From: Halorubrum persicum | GTDB taxonomy: Archaea > Halobacteriota > Halobacteria > Halobacteriales > Haloferacaceae | DNA length: 64,000 bases | Reading direction: 5' to 3' | NCBI RefSeq assembly: GCF_002727125.1 | Contig: NZ_NHOA01000020.1 | Location: forward strand, 1-64,000 | Shown: piece after piece, positions 18,092 through 27,212 of the stretch | How positions within the stretch are numbered: the stretch's first letter is position 1 | Layout of the letters: each line of letters opens with the position of its first letter | Translations under genes and position numbers: made by a program | The notes under the pieces: generated by a model | The model's input: the letters and a program-made list of their open reading frames with translations, nothing else | What the model was told of the DNA's origin: nothing | Database searches by the model: none

Positions 18092-19078
18092 ATGACCGCA
18101 CTGGACCGGATCGAGCGGGTGGGTGAGCTCACGAGCAAGTACTTCGTCCTCTGGGTCCTCGTCGCCTCCGGGGCCGCGCTGTACGAACCGTCGGCGTTCA
18201 CGCCGATCGCCGACTACATCACCCCGCTGCTCGGGGTGATCATGCTCGGGATGGGGCTGACGCTGACGCCCGACGACTTCAAGCGCATCGTGGAACGACC
18301 GCGCGACGTGCTGATCGGCGCGGCGGCGCAGTGGCTGGTGATGCCGACGCTCGCGTACGCGCTCGTCGTCGTCCTCGGCCTCCCCTGGGAGGTCGGCATC
18401 GGGCTGGTCCTCGTCGGCGCGGCGCCGGGCGGCACCGCCTCGAACGTGATGACGTACCTCGGGCGCGGCGACGTGGCGCTGTCGGTGACGATCACGACGG
18501 TGACGACGATCACCGCCCCGCTCGTGATGCCGGCGTGGATCGTCGCGCTCGCCGGCGAGCAGATCTCCGTCACCTTCGCGCAGCTCTCGGAGACCATCAT
18601 CTGGGTCGTGCTCGTCCCGGTCGTCGCGGGGCTCGCGCTCCGGCTCCTCCTCGATCGCTACGCGCCGACCGCGGCGAAGGTCGGGCTCTCGGTGTTCCCC
18701 GCGATCAGTGTCGTCGCCATCGTCGGCATCGTGGCCGCCGTCGTCGGCCTCAACGTCGAGAACATCCTCACCGCCGGCGCGCTGGTCGTCGCGGCCGTCG
18801 TCCTCCACAACGGCCTCGGCCTCGGCGCCGGGTACGGGGTCGGGAAGCTGACGGGGATGGCGGAAGACCGCGCCCGGGCGTGCGCGTTCGAGGTCGGGCT
18901 CCAGAACAGCGGGCTGGCCGTCGCGCTCGCCACGGCCTTCTTCGACCCCATCGCGGCGCTGATCCCCGCGCTGTTCAGCGTCTGGCACAACGTCTCGGGG
19001 CCGGCGCTGGCGACGTTGTTCACCCGTCTCGACGACGAACCGATCGCCGAGTACGAGTCGGCGGTCGGCGCGGACTGA
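18092..19078 (+). CDS. Bile acid:sodium symporter (BASS) family transporter
   Basis: 328-residue polytopic protein with about ten membrane segments. The family block LGVIMLGMGLTLTPDDFKRI near the N-terminus and VGAAPGGTASNVMTYLGRGD, which holds the sodium/substrate crossover region, are clear, as is AFEVGLQNSGLAVALA in the second half. Prokaryotic members carry organic anions such as pantoate, pyruvate or sulfonated compounds with sodium. The substrate cannot be assigned here. The 215 bases upstream contain no gene I can support. Confidence 0.9.
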   Translation: MTALDRIERVGELTSKYFVLWVLVASGAALYEPSAFTPIADYITPLLGVIMLGMGLTLTPDDFKRIVERPRDVLIGAAAQWLVMPTLAYALVVVLGLPWEVGIGLVLVGAAPGGTASNVMTYLGRGDVALSVTITTVTTITAPLVMPAWIVALAGEQISVTFAQLSETIIWVVLVPVVAGLALRLLLDRYAPTAAKVGLSVFPAISVVAIVGIVAAVVGLNVENILTAGALVVAAVVLHNGLGLGAGYGVGKLTGMAEDRARACAFEVGLQNSGLAVALATAFFDPIAALIPALFSVWHNVSGPALATLFTRLDDEPIAEYESAVGAD

Positions 19079-19130
19079 GCAGCCGGGACCGACCCGCGCG
19101 CTTTTGTCTCGGGCGCCGGTAGCGAATCGC

Positions 19131-20171
19131 ATGCGCGCCGCCATTTTCAACGGTCCCGGAGAGATCGACGTCGAGGAGCGACCGCGTCCCGAGATCGAGG
19201 CCCCGACGGACGCGGTCGTCCGCGTGACACACACCGCGATCTGCGGCTCCGATCTGTGGTTCTACCGCGGCGACAGCGACCGCGACGCCGGCTCCCCGGT
19301 CGGCCACGAGCCGATGGGGATCGTCGAATCGGTCGGCGACGACGTGACCTCGGTCGACCCGGGCGACCGCGTGCTCGCCCCCTTCGCCATCTCCTGCGGC
19401 GAGTGCGAGTTCTGCCGGAAGGGGCTCCACACCTCCTGCGAGAACCGCGACTCGTGGGGCGGCGACAACGGCGGCGGACAGGGCGAGTACGTCCGGTCGA
19501 CCCACGCCGACGGGACGCTCGTGCGCGTCCCCGACCGCCACGCCGACGACGAGGACACCCTCCGGTCGCTGCTCCCGCTGACGGACGTGATGGGCACCGG
19601 CCACCACGCCGCCGTCAGCGCGGGCGTCGAGGCCGGCTCGACGGTGGCCGTCATCGGCGACGGCGCGGTCGGCCTCTGCGGCGTGCTCGCGGCCCGGCGA
19701 CTCGGCGCCGAGCGGATCATCGCCGTCGGCCACCACGAGGACCGACTCGACCTCGCCGCGGAGTTCGGCGCCACGGAGACCGTCTCGGAGCGCGGCGAGG
19801 AAGCGGTCGAGCGGATCCGCGAGCTCACCCACGGCGGGCCGAACCACGTGATGGAGTGCGTCGGCGCCGCGAGCGCGATGAACACCGCGATCGACGCCGT
19901 GCGCCCCGGCGGCACCGTCGGGTACGTCGGCGTTCCCTACGGCGTCGACGACGAGGGGCTCGACGTGTTCGGGCTGTTCGGCGACAACGTGACGCTCGCC
20001 GGCGGCGTCGCGCCGGTGCGCGCGTACGCCGAGGAGCTGATGGACGACGTGCTACAGGGCACCCTCGACCCCGCCCCGATCTTCACGGAGACGGTCGGCC
20101 TCGACGAGGTCGCCGAGGGGTACCGCCTGATGGACGAGCGCGAGGCGATCAAGGTGGTCGTGAAGCCCTGA
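19131..20171 (+). CDS. Zinc-dependent alcohol dehydrogenase family protein
   Basis: Medium-chain dehydrogenase, 346 residues. The catalytic-zinc Cys is in TAICGSDLWFYRG, with GHEPMGIVESVG following. The structural-zinc lobe CGECEFCRKGLHTSCEN has four Cys. The Rossmann motif is AVIGDGAVGLCGV. It probably oxidises an alcohol or reduces an aldehyde or ketone with NAD(P). The ATG at 19131 fits the family N-terminus MRAAIFNGPGEIDVEE. It lies 52 bases after the BASS transporter on the same strand, so they may be co-transcribed. Confidence 0.92.
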   Translation: MRAAIFNGPGEIDVEERPRPEIEAPTDAVVRVTHTAICGSDLWFYRGDSDRDAGSPVGHEPMGIVESVGDDVTSVDPGDRVLAPFAISCGECEFCRKGLHTSCENRDSWGGDNGGGQGEYVRSTHADGTLVRVPDRHADDEDTLRSLLPLTDVMGTGHHAAVSAGVEAGSTVAVIGDGAVGLCGVLAARRLGAERIIAVGHHEDRLDLAAEFGATETVSERGEEAVERIRELTHGGPNHVMECVGAASAMNTAIDAVRPGGTVGYVGVPYGVDDEGLDVFGLFGDNVTLAGGVAPVRAYAEELMDDVLQGTLDPAPIFTETVGLDEVAEGYRLMDEREAIKVVVKP

Positions 20172-20246
20172 ACCCTCGCGTCGGCTCTCCTCGGGCTCGT
20201 TCTCGACACAATCCTTATCAGCCAGTAGTCCTTGGCAATAGTTGTC

Positions 20247-20423
20247 ATGTGCCATCATCATATCGAGGCGCGCTCGATCGAGGAACTCCGAGAGCGTCAC
20301 CGGTCCGAGGAGGCGGAGGAACGGCTCGATGCGGTCCCCGACGTCGACGCGGGAGACGAGCCGGCGGACGAAGCGGAGGAGACCGAGCCCCCGGCAGAGC
20401 CGCGCGCCCCGGCCGACGACTGA
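20247..20423 (+). CDS. Small acidic His-rich protein, unknown
   Basis: 58 residues opening MCHHHIEARSIEELRERHRS and ending in a tail made mostly of Asp, Glu, Ala and Pro. The Cys and three His at residues 2-5 could bind a metal. A CTTATC element about 30 bases upstream fits a leaderless promoter. I do not recognise the family. Codon use and acidity look native. Confidence 0.6.
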   Translation: MCHHHIEARSIEELRERHRSEEAEERLDAVPDVDAGDEPADEAEETEPPAEPRAPADD

Positions 20424-20692
20424 CGCGGCCGGGTACGATCCCGCCTCGAACCCCGACTATTTTACGGACGGACATCGCGATGAGAGGTGCTGCACGACTC
20501 GGGCGGAGAGCGTCTCAGAAGCCGTTTCAGTCTCTCCCAGAAGATCTGTAGCGTTCCGGAGACGACGGTTCTGGCGGCGAAATACTACGTCGATGCCGGA
20601 CCTCGGTGAGATATCTCTACCACCGAGCGCCGCAGTATGCATACGACCACCGACGCTCCGCTGACGATGAGGCGACGAACGGTGGCCGAGAG
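20424..20692. other. Intergenic stretch without a supported gene
   Basis: GC is lower than in the neighbours (for example near 20455-20465 and 20575-20625). Reading frames here are short, Arg/Ser-rich and lack haloarchaeal composition. I see no RNA gene, repeat or recognisable transposase fragment, though decayed sequence is possible. Confidence 0.5.
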
Positions 20693-20887
20693 ATGAGACG
20701 AGCGCGGTTCCGTGTCATCTCCGTTGCCACGGTCGTGACCCTGCCTACAGTCATCGCAACGGAGGCGACCGGGACCACGCCGATCGAGGAGACCGATCTG
20801 TTTTCGCTGACGACGCTCGGTGCGGTGGTCGGGGCGTTTCTTATCGCGCTGCTGATCGTGGCCGTAGTCCGGCGGCTGGACCGCTGA
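20693..20887 (+). CDS. Possible small membrane protein
   Basis: A reading frame of 64 residues from the ATG at 20693. It has a signal-like hydrophobic N-terminus (RFRVISVATVVTLPTVIATE) and a second hydrophobic segment (LGAVVGAFLIALLIVAVV) ending in RRLDR. The two-helix pattern argues for a real gene, but no family, promoter or operon supports it, and an ATG 29 codons upstream is also open. Treat as tentative. Confidence 0.35.
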   Translation: MRRARFRVISVATVVTLPTVIATEATGTTPIEETDLFSLTTLGAVVGAFLIALLIVAVVRRLDR

Positions 20888-20996
20888 GAGCAGCGCCACT
20901 GCCCCGTCGCGTGGGCCGCGTCGTCGCGGGGGGCGAACGTCCGCGACGCGAATTCATTCAGTTCCGACTCAGAGAAAATACCCCCGCGTAAGGTAT

Positions 20997-21005
20997 CTTT
21001 ATTTT
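20997..21005 (+). promoter_or_regulatory. TATA element for the CitE-like gene
   Basis: CTTTATTTT places the transcription start near 21027. That excludes the GTG at 21017 and supports the ATG at 21035. Confidence 0.6.
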
Positions 21006-21034
21006 CATGGAAAAGTGTGATAGACCTGCTAGAC

Positions 21035-21946
21035 ATGACGGACGTTACTCTTCGACGAACGCAGCTTGCAACGCCCGCGAGCGACGAGAAGATGATGCAC
21101 TCGGCGGCCGACAGCGACGCCGACGAGGTGTTCCTCGATCTCGAAGACTCCGTGGCGCCCAACGCGAAGCCCGACGCACGTGAGCCGCTGATCGAGGCGG
21201 CTCGCGAGGAGGACTGGAGCGATAAGGTCCTCAGCTTCCGAATGAACGGAATCGACACCAAGTGGTGGTACGACGACCTGATCACCGTCGTCAGCGAGGC
21301 CGGTGAGTTCATCGACGACATCATCGTGCCGAAGGTCAAGGCCGCCAGCGACATTCACACCGTCGAGAATCTGCTCGCGCAGGTCGAGGAGAACAACGGG
21401 CTGGAGGTCGGCGGGATCGGCCTCGAGCCCCAGATCGAAGACGGCGAGGGGATCCACAACGTCCACGACATCGCTCACGCCTCCGACCGGCTCTCCTCTA
21501 TCATCTTCGGGCCGGGCGACTACTCCGCGGCGATGGGGACGCCCGGACTCGACATCGGGCAGTTCCCCGAGTACCCCGGTCACTACTGGCATCACGCCCT
21601 CTCCGAGTGCAACTCCGCGGCGAAGTCGGCGGGACTGCCGTGTCTCGACGGGCCGTACGCCGACATCGAGGACGCCGACGGGTTCCGCGAGTCCGCCGAG
21701 AACGCCAACATGATCGGCTGCGACGGGAAGTGGGCGATCCACCCCTCACAGATCGAGATCGGTAACGAAGTGTTCGCGCCCGACCCGGAAACGGCCGAGC
21801 GCGCCAAGCGCATCGTCGACGCCTACGCCGAGGCGATGGAGAAAGGCCAGGGCGCCGTGAGCGTCGACGGTCAGATGGTCGACGAGGCCACCAACAAGAT
21901 GGCCCAGGACATCGTCGAGACCGCCGAAGCCGCCGGGATCCTGTAA
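21035..21946 (+). CDS. HpcH/HpaI aldolase, citrate-lyase-beta / malyl-CoA lyase-like
   Basis: 303-residue TIM-barrel CoA-ester lyase of the CitE/Mcl class. Seen: LDLEDSVAPNAK (acidic magnesium/CoA region), SFRMNGIDTKWWYDD with the conserved Arg-x-Asn, IFGPGDYSAAMG, and the C-terminal GCDGKWAIHPSQI. These are shared by L-malyl-CoA/beta-methylmalyl-CoA lyases, which split or form malyl-CoA from glyoxylate and an acyl-CoA, as in the haloarchaeal methylaspartate cycle. The precise substrate is not set by the sequence. It is a single gene with its own promoter. Confidence 0.87.
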   Translation: MTDVTLRRTQLATPASDEKMMHSAADSDADEVFLDLEDSVAPNAKPDAREPLIEAAREEDWSDKVLSFRMNGIDTKWWYDDLITVVSEAGEFIDDIIVPKVKAASDIHTVENLLAQVEENNGLEVGGIGLEPQIEDGEGIHNVHDIAHASDRLSSIIFGPGDYSAAMGTPGLDIGQFPEYPGHYWHHALSECNSAAKSAGLPCLDGPYADIEDADGFRESAENANMIGCDGKWAIHPSQIEIGNEVFAPDPETAERAKRIVDAYAEAMEKGQGAVSVDGQMVDEATNKMAQDIVETAEAAGIL

Positions 21947-22052
21947 CGCCCGGGGGCGATCTCCGATATCGCTGTTATTCGTGGAGCCGGCCTCGGAACG
22001 CGCCGTCCGCGGCGCTCGTTTGCTCGCCGCCTCTTCGACTCGTAGGATACAC

Positions 22053-22538
22053 TCAGTCGACGGATCTCGGGAGGAACGGCGTCGGATCGTCGTGGACGAA
22101 CTGCACGGTGTCGTCGTTCAGTCGCCGACAGAAGAGTCGGACGGCTCCCGTCTCCCTGATCAGTTCGATCGCCTCCGCCGACTGGCTCGGATCGTAGTAC
22201 GCGGGGACGAACACGGCGGTCTCGCTCTCGGGGGCGAGCTCGACGACGAGCACGTACACCAGCTCGTCACCCTCCGCCCGGAACACCTCGACGTCCCGGA
22301 ACTGGCGATCCTCGACGAGCGATTCGAGCTCTTCGAACTCCGGACCGGGGAGGACAACATCGAGGCCGGTCCGGCGGTCCGAGTCCACGAGGACGGAATC
22401 GCCCGGGTGGAGTTCGAGCGTCGTCCAGCCGCGCTCCCGGTACTCCGCCGCGGTCGCTTCCATGTCTTCGATGACCGCTGACCACCCGTTTCCGGCCTGT
22501 ACGTTCGCAGGTGCGTCGTTGCCTGCAGGTTCGCCCAT
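22053..22538 (-). CDS. Conserved haloarchaeal hypothetical protein
   Basis: 161-residue soluble acidic protein. It has a helical segment (WSAVIEDMEATAAEYRERGW) followed by alternating strands: LELHPGDSVLVDS, VYVLVVELAPESETAVFVPA and GAVRLFCRRLNDDTVQFVHD. No signal peptide or catalytic motif is visible. I do not recognise a function; it resembles uncharacterised haloarchaeal DUF proteins. A minus-strand TATA element (rc of GTATAAAAGG) lies 27 bases before the ATG, giving a leaderless transcript divergent from the peptide importer. Confidence 0.75.
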   Translation of the reverse strand: MGEPAGNDAPANVQAGNGWSAVIEDMEATAAEYRERGWTTLELHPGDSVLVDSDRRTGLDVVLPGPEFEELESLVEDRQFRDVEVFRAEGDELVYVLVVELAPESETAVFVPAYYDPSQSAEAIELIRETGAVRLFCRRLNDDTVQFVHDDPTPFLPRSVD

Positions 22539-22560
22539 ACGGAGAGACGCTCGGGTAGTA

Positions 22561-22570
22561 GTATAAAAGG
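22561..22570 (-). promoter_or_regulatory. TATA element for the 22053-22538 gene
   Basis: CCTTTTATAC on the minus strand, centred 27 bases before the ATG at 22538. Confidence 0.6.
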
Positions 22571-22586
22571 TTCCACTAGCCCCAAA

Positions 22587-22595
22587 GATATTTTT
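22587..22595 (+). promoter_or_regulatory. TATA element for the fused peptide-transport ATPase
   Basis: GATATTTTT, about 29 bases before the GTG at 22620. Confidence 0.55.
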
Positions 22596-22619
22596 CCGTA
22601 AGGCGCTCTACCGCCGATA

Positions 22620-25340
22620 GTGACTGACCTACTCTCGCTGTCGGCGCTCCGAACCCAATTCAGAACCGAACGGGGCGCAGTCAAGGCCGTCGACGGCATC
22701 GACCTCTCGATAGAACACGGCGAGACCGTCGGTCTCGTTGGCGAGTCCGGATCGGGCAAGAGCGTCACTGCCCTCTCGGCGATGGACCTCGTCGACGATC
22801 CCGGCGAGATCGCCGGCGGGCGGATCACCCTCGCGGATCCGGCGCTCGCCGCCTCCCTCCTCGAGGAGTTCGACGGCGCGTACGTCCCGTACCCGTCCGG
22901 ACTGATCGACGCAATATCGGCCGTGAGCAGCGACCTCCGCGCCGGCCGACGCGTCTCCGACACGCCGGCGGAGCTCCGCGGAATGGCCGACGACCTCGCG
23001 GACGAGGCGGACCCCGACGACCTCGCGGGCGCCCTCGAGACCGCCGCCGAGCGCCTCGCGAACGGCGTCGATCCGGAGGCCGTCGGAGACGACCTCGAGG
23101 CGTCGCTCGCCGACGCCGTCGACGGCTTCGTCTTCCTCGACGCCGGCGCGCGCGAGCGGATCCGCGACGGGGCGACGCCGACCGACGTCGAGATCGGCGA
23201 GGGGATCGTCGACGTGACGGCCGCCCCCGAGGCGGCCGTCCGTCGGGTCCGCGGGGGCGAGATGGGGATGATATTCCAGGACCCGATGACCTCGCTCAAC
23301 CCGGCGGTCACCGTCGGGGAACAGATCGCCGAGTCGCTGCGGCTCCACCGGTACGGCGGTCAGAAGAGCGACTCGTGGGCCAACGGGATCCGCGAGATAC
23401 TCCCGAAGATCGGGGGTCGCGAGGGCGACGAGGAGGTGATGGACGAGGTCGTCAGAATGCTCCAAGCGGTCGGTATCCCGGAGGCGAAACAGCGCGTGGA
23501 CGACTATCCGCACGAGTTCTCCGGCGGGATGCGCCAGCGCGTGCTCGTCGCCATCGCGCTCGCCTGCCAGCCGAACCTCCTCATCGCCGACGAGCCGACC
23601 ACCGCGCTCGACGTGACGATCCAGGCGCAGATCCTCGACCTGATCGACGATCTGCAGACGGAGTTCGGGATGTCCGTCCTGATGATCACCCACGACCTCG
23701 GCGTCGTGGCCGAGACCTGCGACCGCGTGGCCGTGATGTACGCCGGCGAGATCGTCGAGGAGGGGCCGGTCGAGGAGATCTTCTCCAACCCCAGCCACCC
23801 CTACACGTACACCCTGTTGGAGTCGATCCCCACCGAGGAGAAAGAGCGGCTAACTCCGATCGAGGGGAACGTTCCCGACCTGATCGATATGCCCGACGGG
23901 TGCCACTTCGCGCCGCGCTGTCCGTGGGCCGAACCGCAGTGTCGCGAGGGAGAGATCCCGTATCTCCAGCACGGTGCGGACGACGTCGACCACCGGTCGA
24001 AATGCGTACACGAGGAGTTCGACAAGGCGGCGTACGGCACCGACGGCGTCGAGGTCGGCGCGAGGTCCGCCATCGGCGACCCGATCGTCGAGGTCAGCGA
24101 GATGCGGAAGTACTACCAACAGGAGGACGGCGCGCTCGATCGGGTGTTCGGCGGCGGCGACCCGAGCGTGAAGGCCGTCGACGGGATCGATCTCGACGTC
24201 CGCGAGCGGGAGACGCTGGGGCTCGTCGGCGAGTCCGGCTGCGGGAAGTCCACGGCGGGGCGAGCGATCCTCCACCTGGACCCGCCGACCGACGGGAAGG
24301 TGGTGTTCGCCGGCGAGGACCTCGGATCGCTCTCGAAGTCGGACCTCCGCAAGCGGCGGAAGGACATGCAGATGGTGTTCCAAGATCCGATGTCGAGCCT
24401 CGACCCGCGGATGACCGCCGGCCAGACGATCATGGAGCCGCTGAAGATCCACGGGCTCGCCGAGGGGCGTCGACGCGAGCGCGTCTTCGAGCTGATGGAC
24501 GCGGTCGGGCTGGAGCGCGGGCAGTTCGGCCGCTACCCCCACGAGCTCTCCGGGGGGCAGCGTCAGCGGGTCGGCATCGCGCGAGCGCTGGCCGTGGACC
24601 CGGACTTCATCGTCGCCGACGAACCCGTGTCCGCACTCGACGTGTCCGTTCAGGCGCAGATCATCAACCTCCTAGAGGACCTCCAAGAGGAGTTCGGTCT
24701 CACCTTCCTGTTCATCGCGCACGACCTGAGCGTCGTCCGGCACATCTCCGATCGGGTGGCCGTGATGTACCTCGGCGAGATCGTCGAGGTCGCCGAGACG
24801 GACGAGCTGTTCGAGACGCCGAAACACCCCTACACCAGGGCGCTCCTGTCCGCGATCCCGGAGCCGGACCCCCTCGCCGACACGGACGACCGAACGATCC
24901 TCAAGGGGGACGTTCCGTCACCGATCGACCCGCCATCCGGCTGTCGGTTCCGCACCCGGTGCCCGTCGATCATCCCGCCGGACGACCTGGACATCGACCA
25001 GGACCGATACCGAGAGGTGATGTTCTACCGACAGCGCCTGGAGTCCGGGGACATCGACCTCGACGCCATCGAGTCCGAGGTCCGAATCGAGGACGAGTCG
25101 GCGTCGACAGCCGTCGCCGACGGCGGCCCCCACGCGACGCTCTTCGAGTACTTCTTCGACGGTCCGCTCTCGGGGGAGGCGCGTGAGGTCGTCGCCGAAT
25201 CCTTCGAACACCTGAAAAACGAGCGGTGGGAGGAGGCCGAGGCCACGCTGCGCGAGACGTTCGAGAGCGTCTGCGAACGATCGAACCCCGCCCTCGACGA
25301 GAGCGGCCACCCCGCCGCGTGTCACCTCTACGACGAGTGA
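22620..25340 (+). CDS. Fused dipeptide/oligopeptide ABC ATPase (DppD-DppF) with insertion
   Basis: 906 residues containing two full Dpp/Opp nucleotide-binding domains. First domain: Walker A GESGSGKS (41-48), Q-loop [11 protein letters not shown] near 217, signature [10 protein letters not shown] near 300, Walker [13 protein letters not shown]. Second domain: GESGCGKST near 537, [11 protein letters not shown] near 586, [15 protein letters not shown]. Each domain is followed by a Cys cluster ([14 protein letters not shown] and CRFRTRCPS) typical of Dpp/Opp ATPases, which may hold Fe-S. The first domain has about 127 extra residues between Walker A and the Q-loop. It powers the permeases at 27213-29140; the GTG start fits the TATA spacing. 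Confidence 0.92.
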   Translation: MTDLLSLSALRTQFRTERGAVKAVDGIDLSIEHGETVGLVGESGSGKSVTALSAMDLVDDPGEIAGGRITLADPALAASLLEEFDGAYVPYPSGLIDAISAVSSDLRAGRRVSDTPAELRGMADDLADEADPDDLAGALETAAERLANGVDPEAVGDDLEASLADAVDGFVFLDAGARERIRDGATPTDVEIGEGIVDVTAAPEAAVRRVRGGEMGMIFQDPMTSLNPAVTVGEQIAESLRLHRYGGQKSDSWANGIREILPKIGGREGDEEVMDEVVRMLQAVGIPEAKQRVDDYPHEFSGGMRQRVLVAIALACQPNLLIADEPTTALDVTIQAQILDLIDDLQTEFGMSVLMITHDLGVVAETCDRVAVMYAGEIVEEGPVEEIFSNPSHPYTYTLLESIPTEEKERLTPIEGNVPDLIDMPDGCHFAPRCPWAEPQCREGEIPYLQHGADDVDHRSKCVHEEFDKAAYGTDGVEVGARSAIGDPIVEVSEMRKYYQQEDGALDRVFGGGDPSVKAVDGIDLDVRERETLGLVGESGCGKSTAGRAILHLDPPTDGKVVFAGEDLGSLSKSDLRKRRKDMQMVFQDPMSSLDPRMTAGQTIMEPLKIHGLAEGRRRERVFELMDAVGLERGQFGRYPHELSGGQRQRVGIARALAVDPDFIVADEPVSALDVSVQAQIINLLEDLQEEFGLTFLFIAHDLSVVRHISDRVAVMYLGEIVEVAETDELFETPKHPYTRALLSAIPEPDPLADTDDRTILKGDVPSPIDPPSGCRFRTRCPSIIPPDDLDIDQDRYREVMFYRQRLESGDIDLDAIESEVRIEDESASTAVADGGPHATLFEYFFDGPLSGEAREVVAESFEHLKNERWEEAEATLRETFESVCERSNPALDESGHPAACHLYDE

Positions 25341-25411
25341 TCTGAGGGGCAATCAAACGCGCGGACACTCAAGCGGAGTTTATTCGGTGAGTTGTCCTAT
25401 CGCTCCACCAG

Positions 25412-25420
25412 AATTATTTA
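25412..25420 (+). promoter_or_regulatory. TATA element for the peptide-binding protein gene
   Basis: AATTATTTA, about 28 bases before the ATG at 25444, so this gene has its own leaderless promoter. Confidence 0.55.
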
Positions 25421-25443
25421 GGTAGCCTATTTACCACCGGTGT

Positions 25444-27162
25444 ATGTCCCACGACACCACGGAAACATCACGGCGTAGCTTCTTGCAACGAGCGGGCGGC
25501 GCGACGGTCGCGACGGCGTCAGTCGCCTCACTCGCCGGTTGCGGCGGAAACGGCGGCGACGGCGGCGACGGCAGCGACGGAAGCGACGGCAGCGACGGGA
25601 GCGACGGGAGCGACGGCGAGGACGGCAGCGACGGCGGGGACACGACGTCCCTCCGCTACGGTCGCGGCGCCCACTCCAGCACCCTCGACCCGCAGAACAC
25701 GACCAGCGGCGAGGTCGCGAAGGTCACGAACCAGGCGTACGAGGGGCTGATCGCGTTCCAGCCCGGAGAGGCCTCGCTCACCGAGTCGCTCGCCACCGAC
25801 TGGTCGCTCGACGGCGATTCGGTGACGCTCACGCTGCGGGAGGGCGTGAGCTTCCACGACGGCTCGGAGTTCACCGCCGACGACTTCATCGCGACGTATC
25901 GGCGGTTCGTCGACGAGGACTACGAGTACCACTTCGAGGACGCCTCCGGGTACGGGCCGTTCACCCTCGGCAACTGGGTCGACAGCATCGAGGCGCCGAG
26001 CGACTACGAGCTCTCGATCACGCTCACCCAAACGTACGCGCCGTTCCTCCGAAACCTCGCGATGTTCGTCTCCGTCGCCATCTCGAAGGACGCGATCGAG
26101 GGCGACACGAACCTCGACGAGGAGATGGTCGGGACCGGTCCGTTCCAGCTCGAGACGCTCGACAACGCGAACAACCGCATCCGGCTCACGACCTTCGACG
26201 ACTACTGGGGAGACGCCCCGAACGTCGACGAGGTGCTGTTCCTCACTCGCGGGCAGAACTCCACGCGCGCCCAGGCGCTCGTCGAGGAAGAGCTCGACAT
26301 CATCGACGGGCTCGACCCCGACAGCATGCAGATCATCGAAGGGTCCGACACCGCCGAGGCCCGGACGGCGACGGGGATCAACATCGGATACATGGCGTTT
26401 AACCTCTCGCGCGTCGAGCCGTTCCGGGACCGCCGCGTCCGCCGCGCGATCAGCTACGCCATCGACACCCAAGCGATCGTCGAGAACATCTACTCGGGGA
26501 TCGCCACGCAGGCCGACCAGCCGATCCCGCCCGCGCTGTCCGGCCACAACGACGACATCAGCCCTTACGAGTACGACCCCGAACAGGCGCAGAGTCTGCT
26601 CGAGGAGGCTGGCTACGGCGACGGGTTCTCGTTCTCGCTGACCACGTTCCAGAACCCCCGCGGATACAACCCGGCGCCGCTCCCGACCGCGGAGACGATC
26701 CGGTCGAACCTCTCCGAGGTCGGCATCGAGGTGTCGATCGACGACCGACAGTTCTCCGACTACCTCACGTACACCAACCAGGGGAACCACGACGCGACGC
26801 TCGCCGGCTGGTACACCGACAACGCCGACGCCGACAACTTCTGTTACGTCCTCCTCCACCCCCAGACCGACGTTCCGGAGGGGCAGGACTGGGTCTCCTG
26901 GGACACCGAGGGGTTCAACACCTCGAACAACGCCGCGTGGGCCAACAGCGAGTACATGAGTCTCGTCGAGGATGCCCAACGGACCACGAATCAGGAGGAC
27001 CGCGCGGAGCTGTACCGAGAGGCCGCTCAGGTCGCGCACGACGAGGCGCCGTGGGTGTTCCTCAACTACGCCGACGAGGTCCGCGGCGTGTCTAACAGCG
27101 TAAGCAACTACAGCGTCGCCGCGATCGGGGGACCGTACCTCGAAGCGGTCGAGCTCGAGTAG
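25444..27162 (+). CDS. Peptide-type ABC substrate-binding lipoprotein (SBP_bac_5)
   Basis: 572 residues, family 5 extracellular solute-binding protein. The N-terminus has a Tat motif (SRRSFLQRAGG) and a lipobox SLAGC, then a low-complexity linker of about 30 residues built from Gly-Ser-Asp units. The mature domain shows the family pattern: LDPQNTTSGEVAKVTNQAYE, LREGVSFHDGSEFTADDF, VGTGPFQLE and FRDRRVRRAISYAID. It captures peptides or another solute outside the cell for the Dpp permeases downstream. A T-run after its stop may limit read-through into the permeases. Confidence 0.92.
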   Translation: MSHDTTETSRRSFLQRAGGATVATASVASLAGCGGNGGDGGDGSDGSDGSDGSDGSDGEDGSDGGDTTSLRYGRGAHSSTLDPQNTTSGEVAKVTNQAYEGLIAFQPGEASLTESLATDWSLDGDSVTLTLREGVSFHDGSEFTADDFIATYRRFVDEDYEYHFEDASGYGPFTLGNWVDSIEAPSDYELSITLTQTYAPFLRNLAMFVSVAISKDAIEGDTNLDEEMVGTGPFQLETLDNANNRIRLTTFDDYWGDAPNVDEVLFLTRGQNSTRAQALVEEELDIIDGLDPDSMQIIEGSDTAEARTATGINIGYMAFNLSRVEPFRDRRVRRAISYAIDTQAIVENIYSGIATQADQPIPPALSGHNDDISPYEYDPEQAQSLLEEAGYGDGFSFSLTTFQNPRGYNPAPLPTAETIRSNLSEVGIEVSIDDRQFSDYLTYTNQGNHDATLAGWYTDNADADNFCYVLLHPQTDVPEGQDWVSWDTEGFNTSNNAAWANSEYMSLVEDAQRTTNQEDRAELYREAAQVAHDEAPWVFLNYADEVRGVSNSVSNYSVAAIGGPYLEAVELE

Positions 27163-27179
27163 TCGACGCCGAACACAGA

Positions 27180-27185
27180 TTTTTT
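27180..27185 (+). terminator. T-run between binding protein and permease genes
   Basis: Six consecutive T 18 bases after the binding-protein stop. Archaeal intrinsic termination uses such runs. Partial termination here would give more binding protein than permease, a common ratio. Confidence 0.4.
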
Positions 27186-27212
27186 GACCGTCCCATGCGC
27201 TCCTTTTCCTGA

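Noticed and set aside
20424-20692. Possible insertion-sequence fragment or tRNA
   Set aside because: No inverted repeats, target duplication, transposase motif, or tRNA B-box-like segment could be seen.
25550-25640. Gly-Ser-Asp coding repeats in the peptide-binding protein considered as a DNA repeat element
   Set aside because: It is an ordinary flexible linker after the lipobox, common in haloarchaeal lipoproteins.
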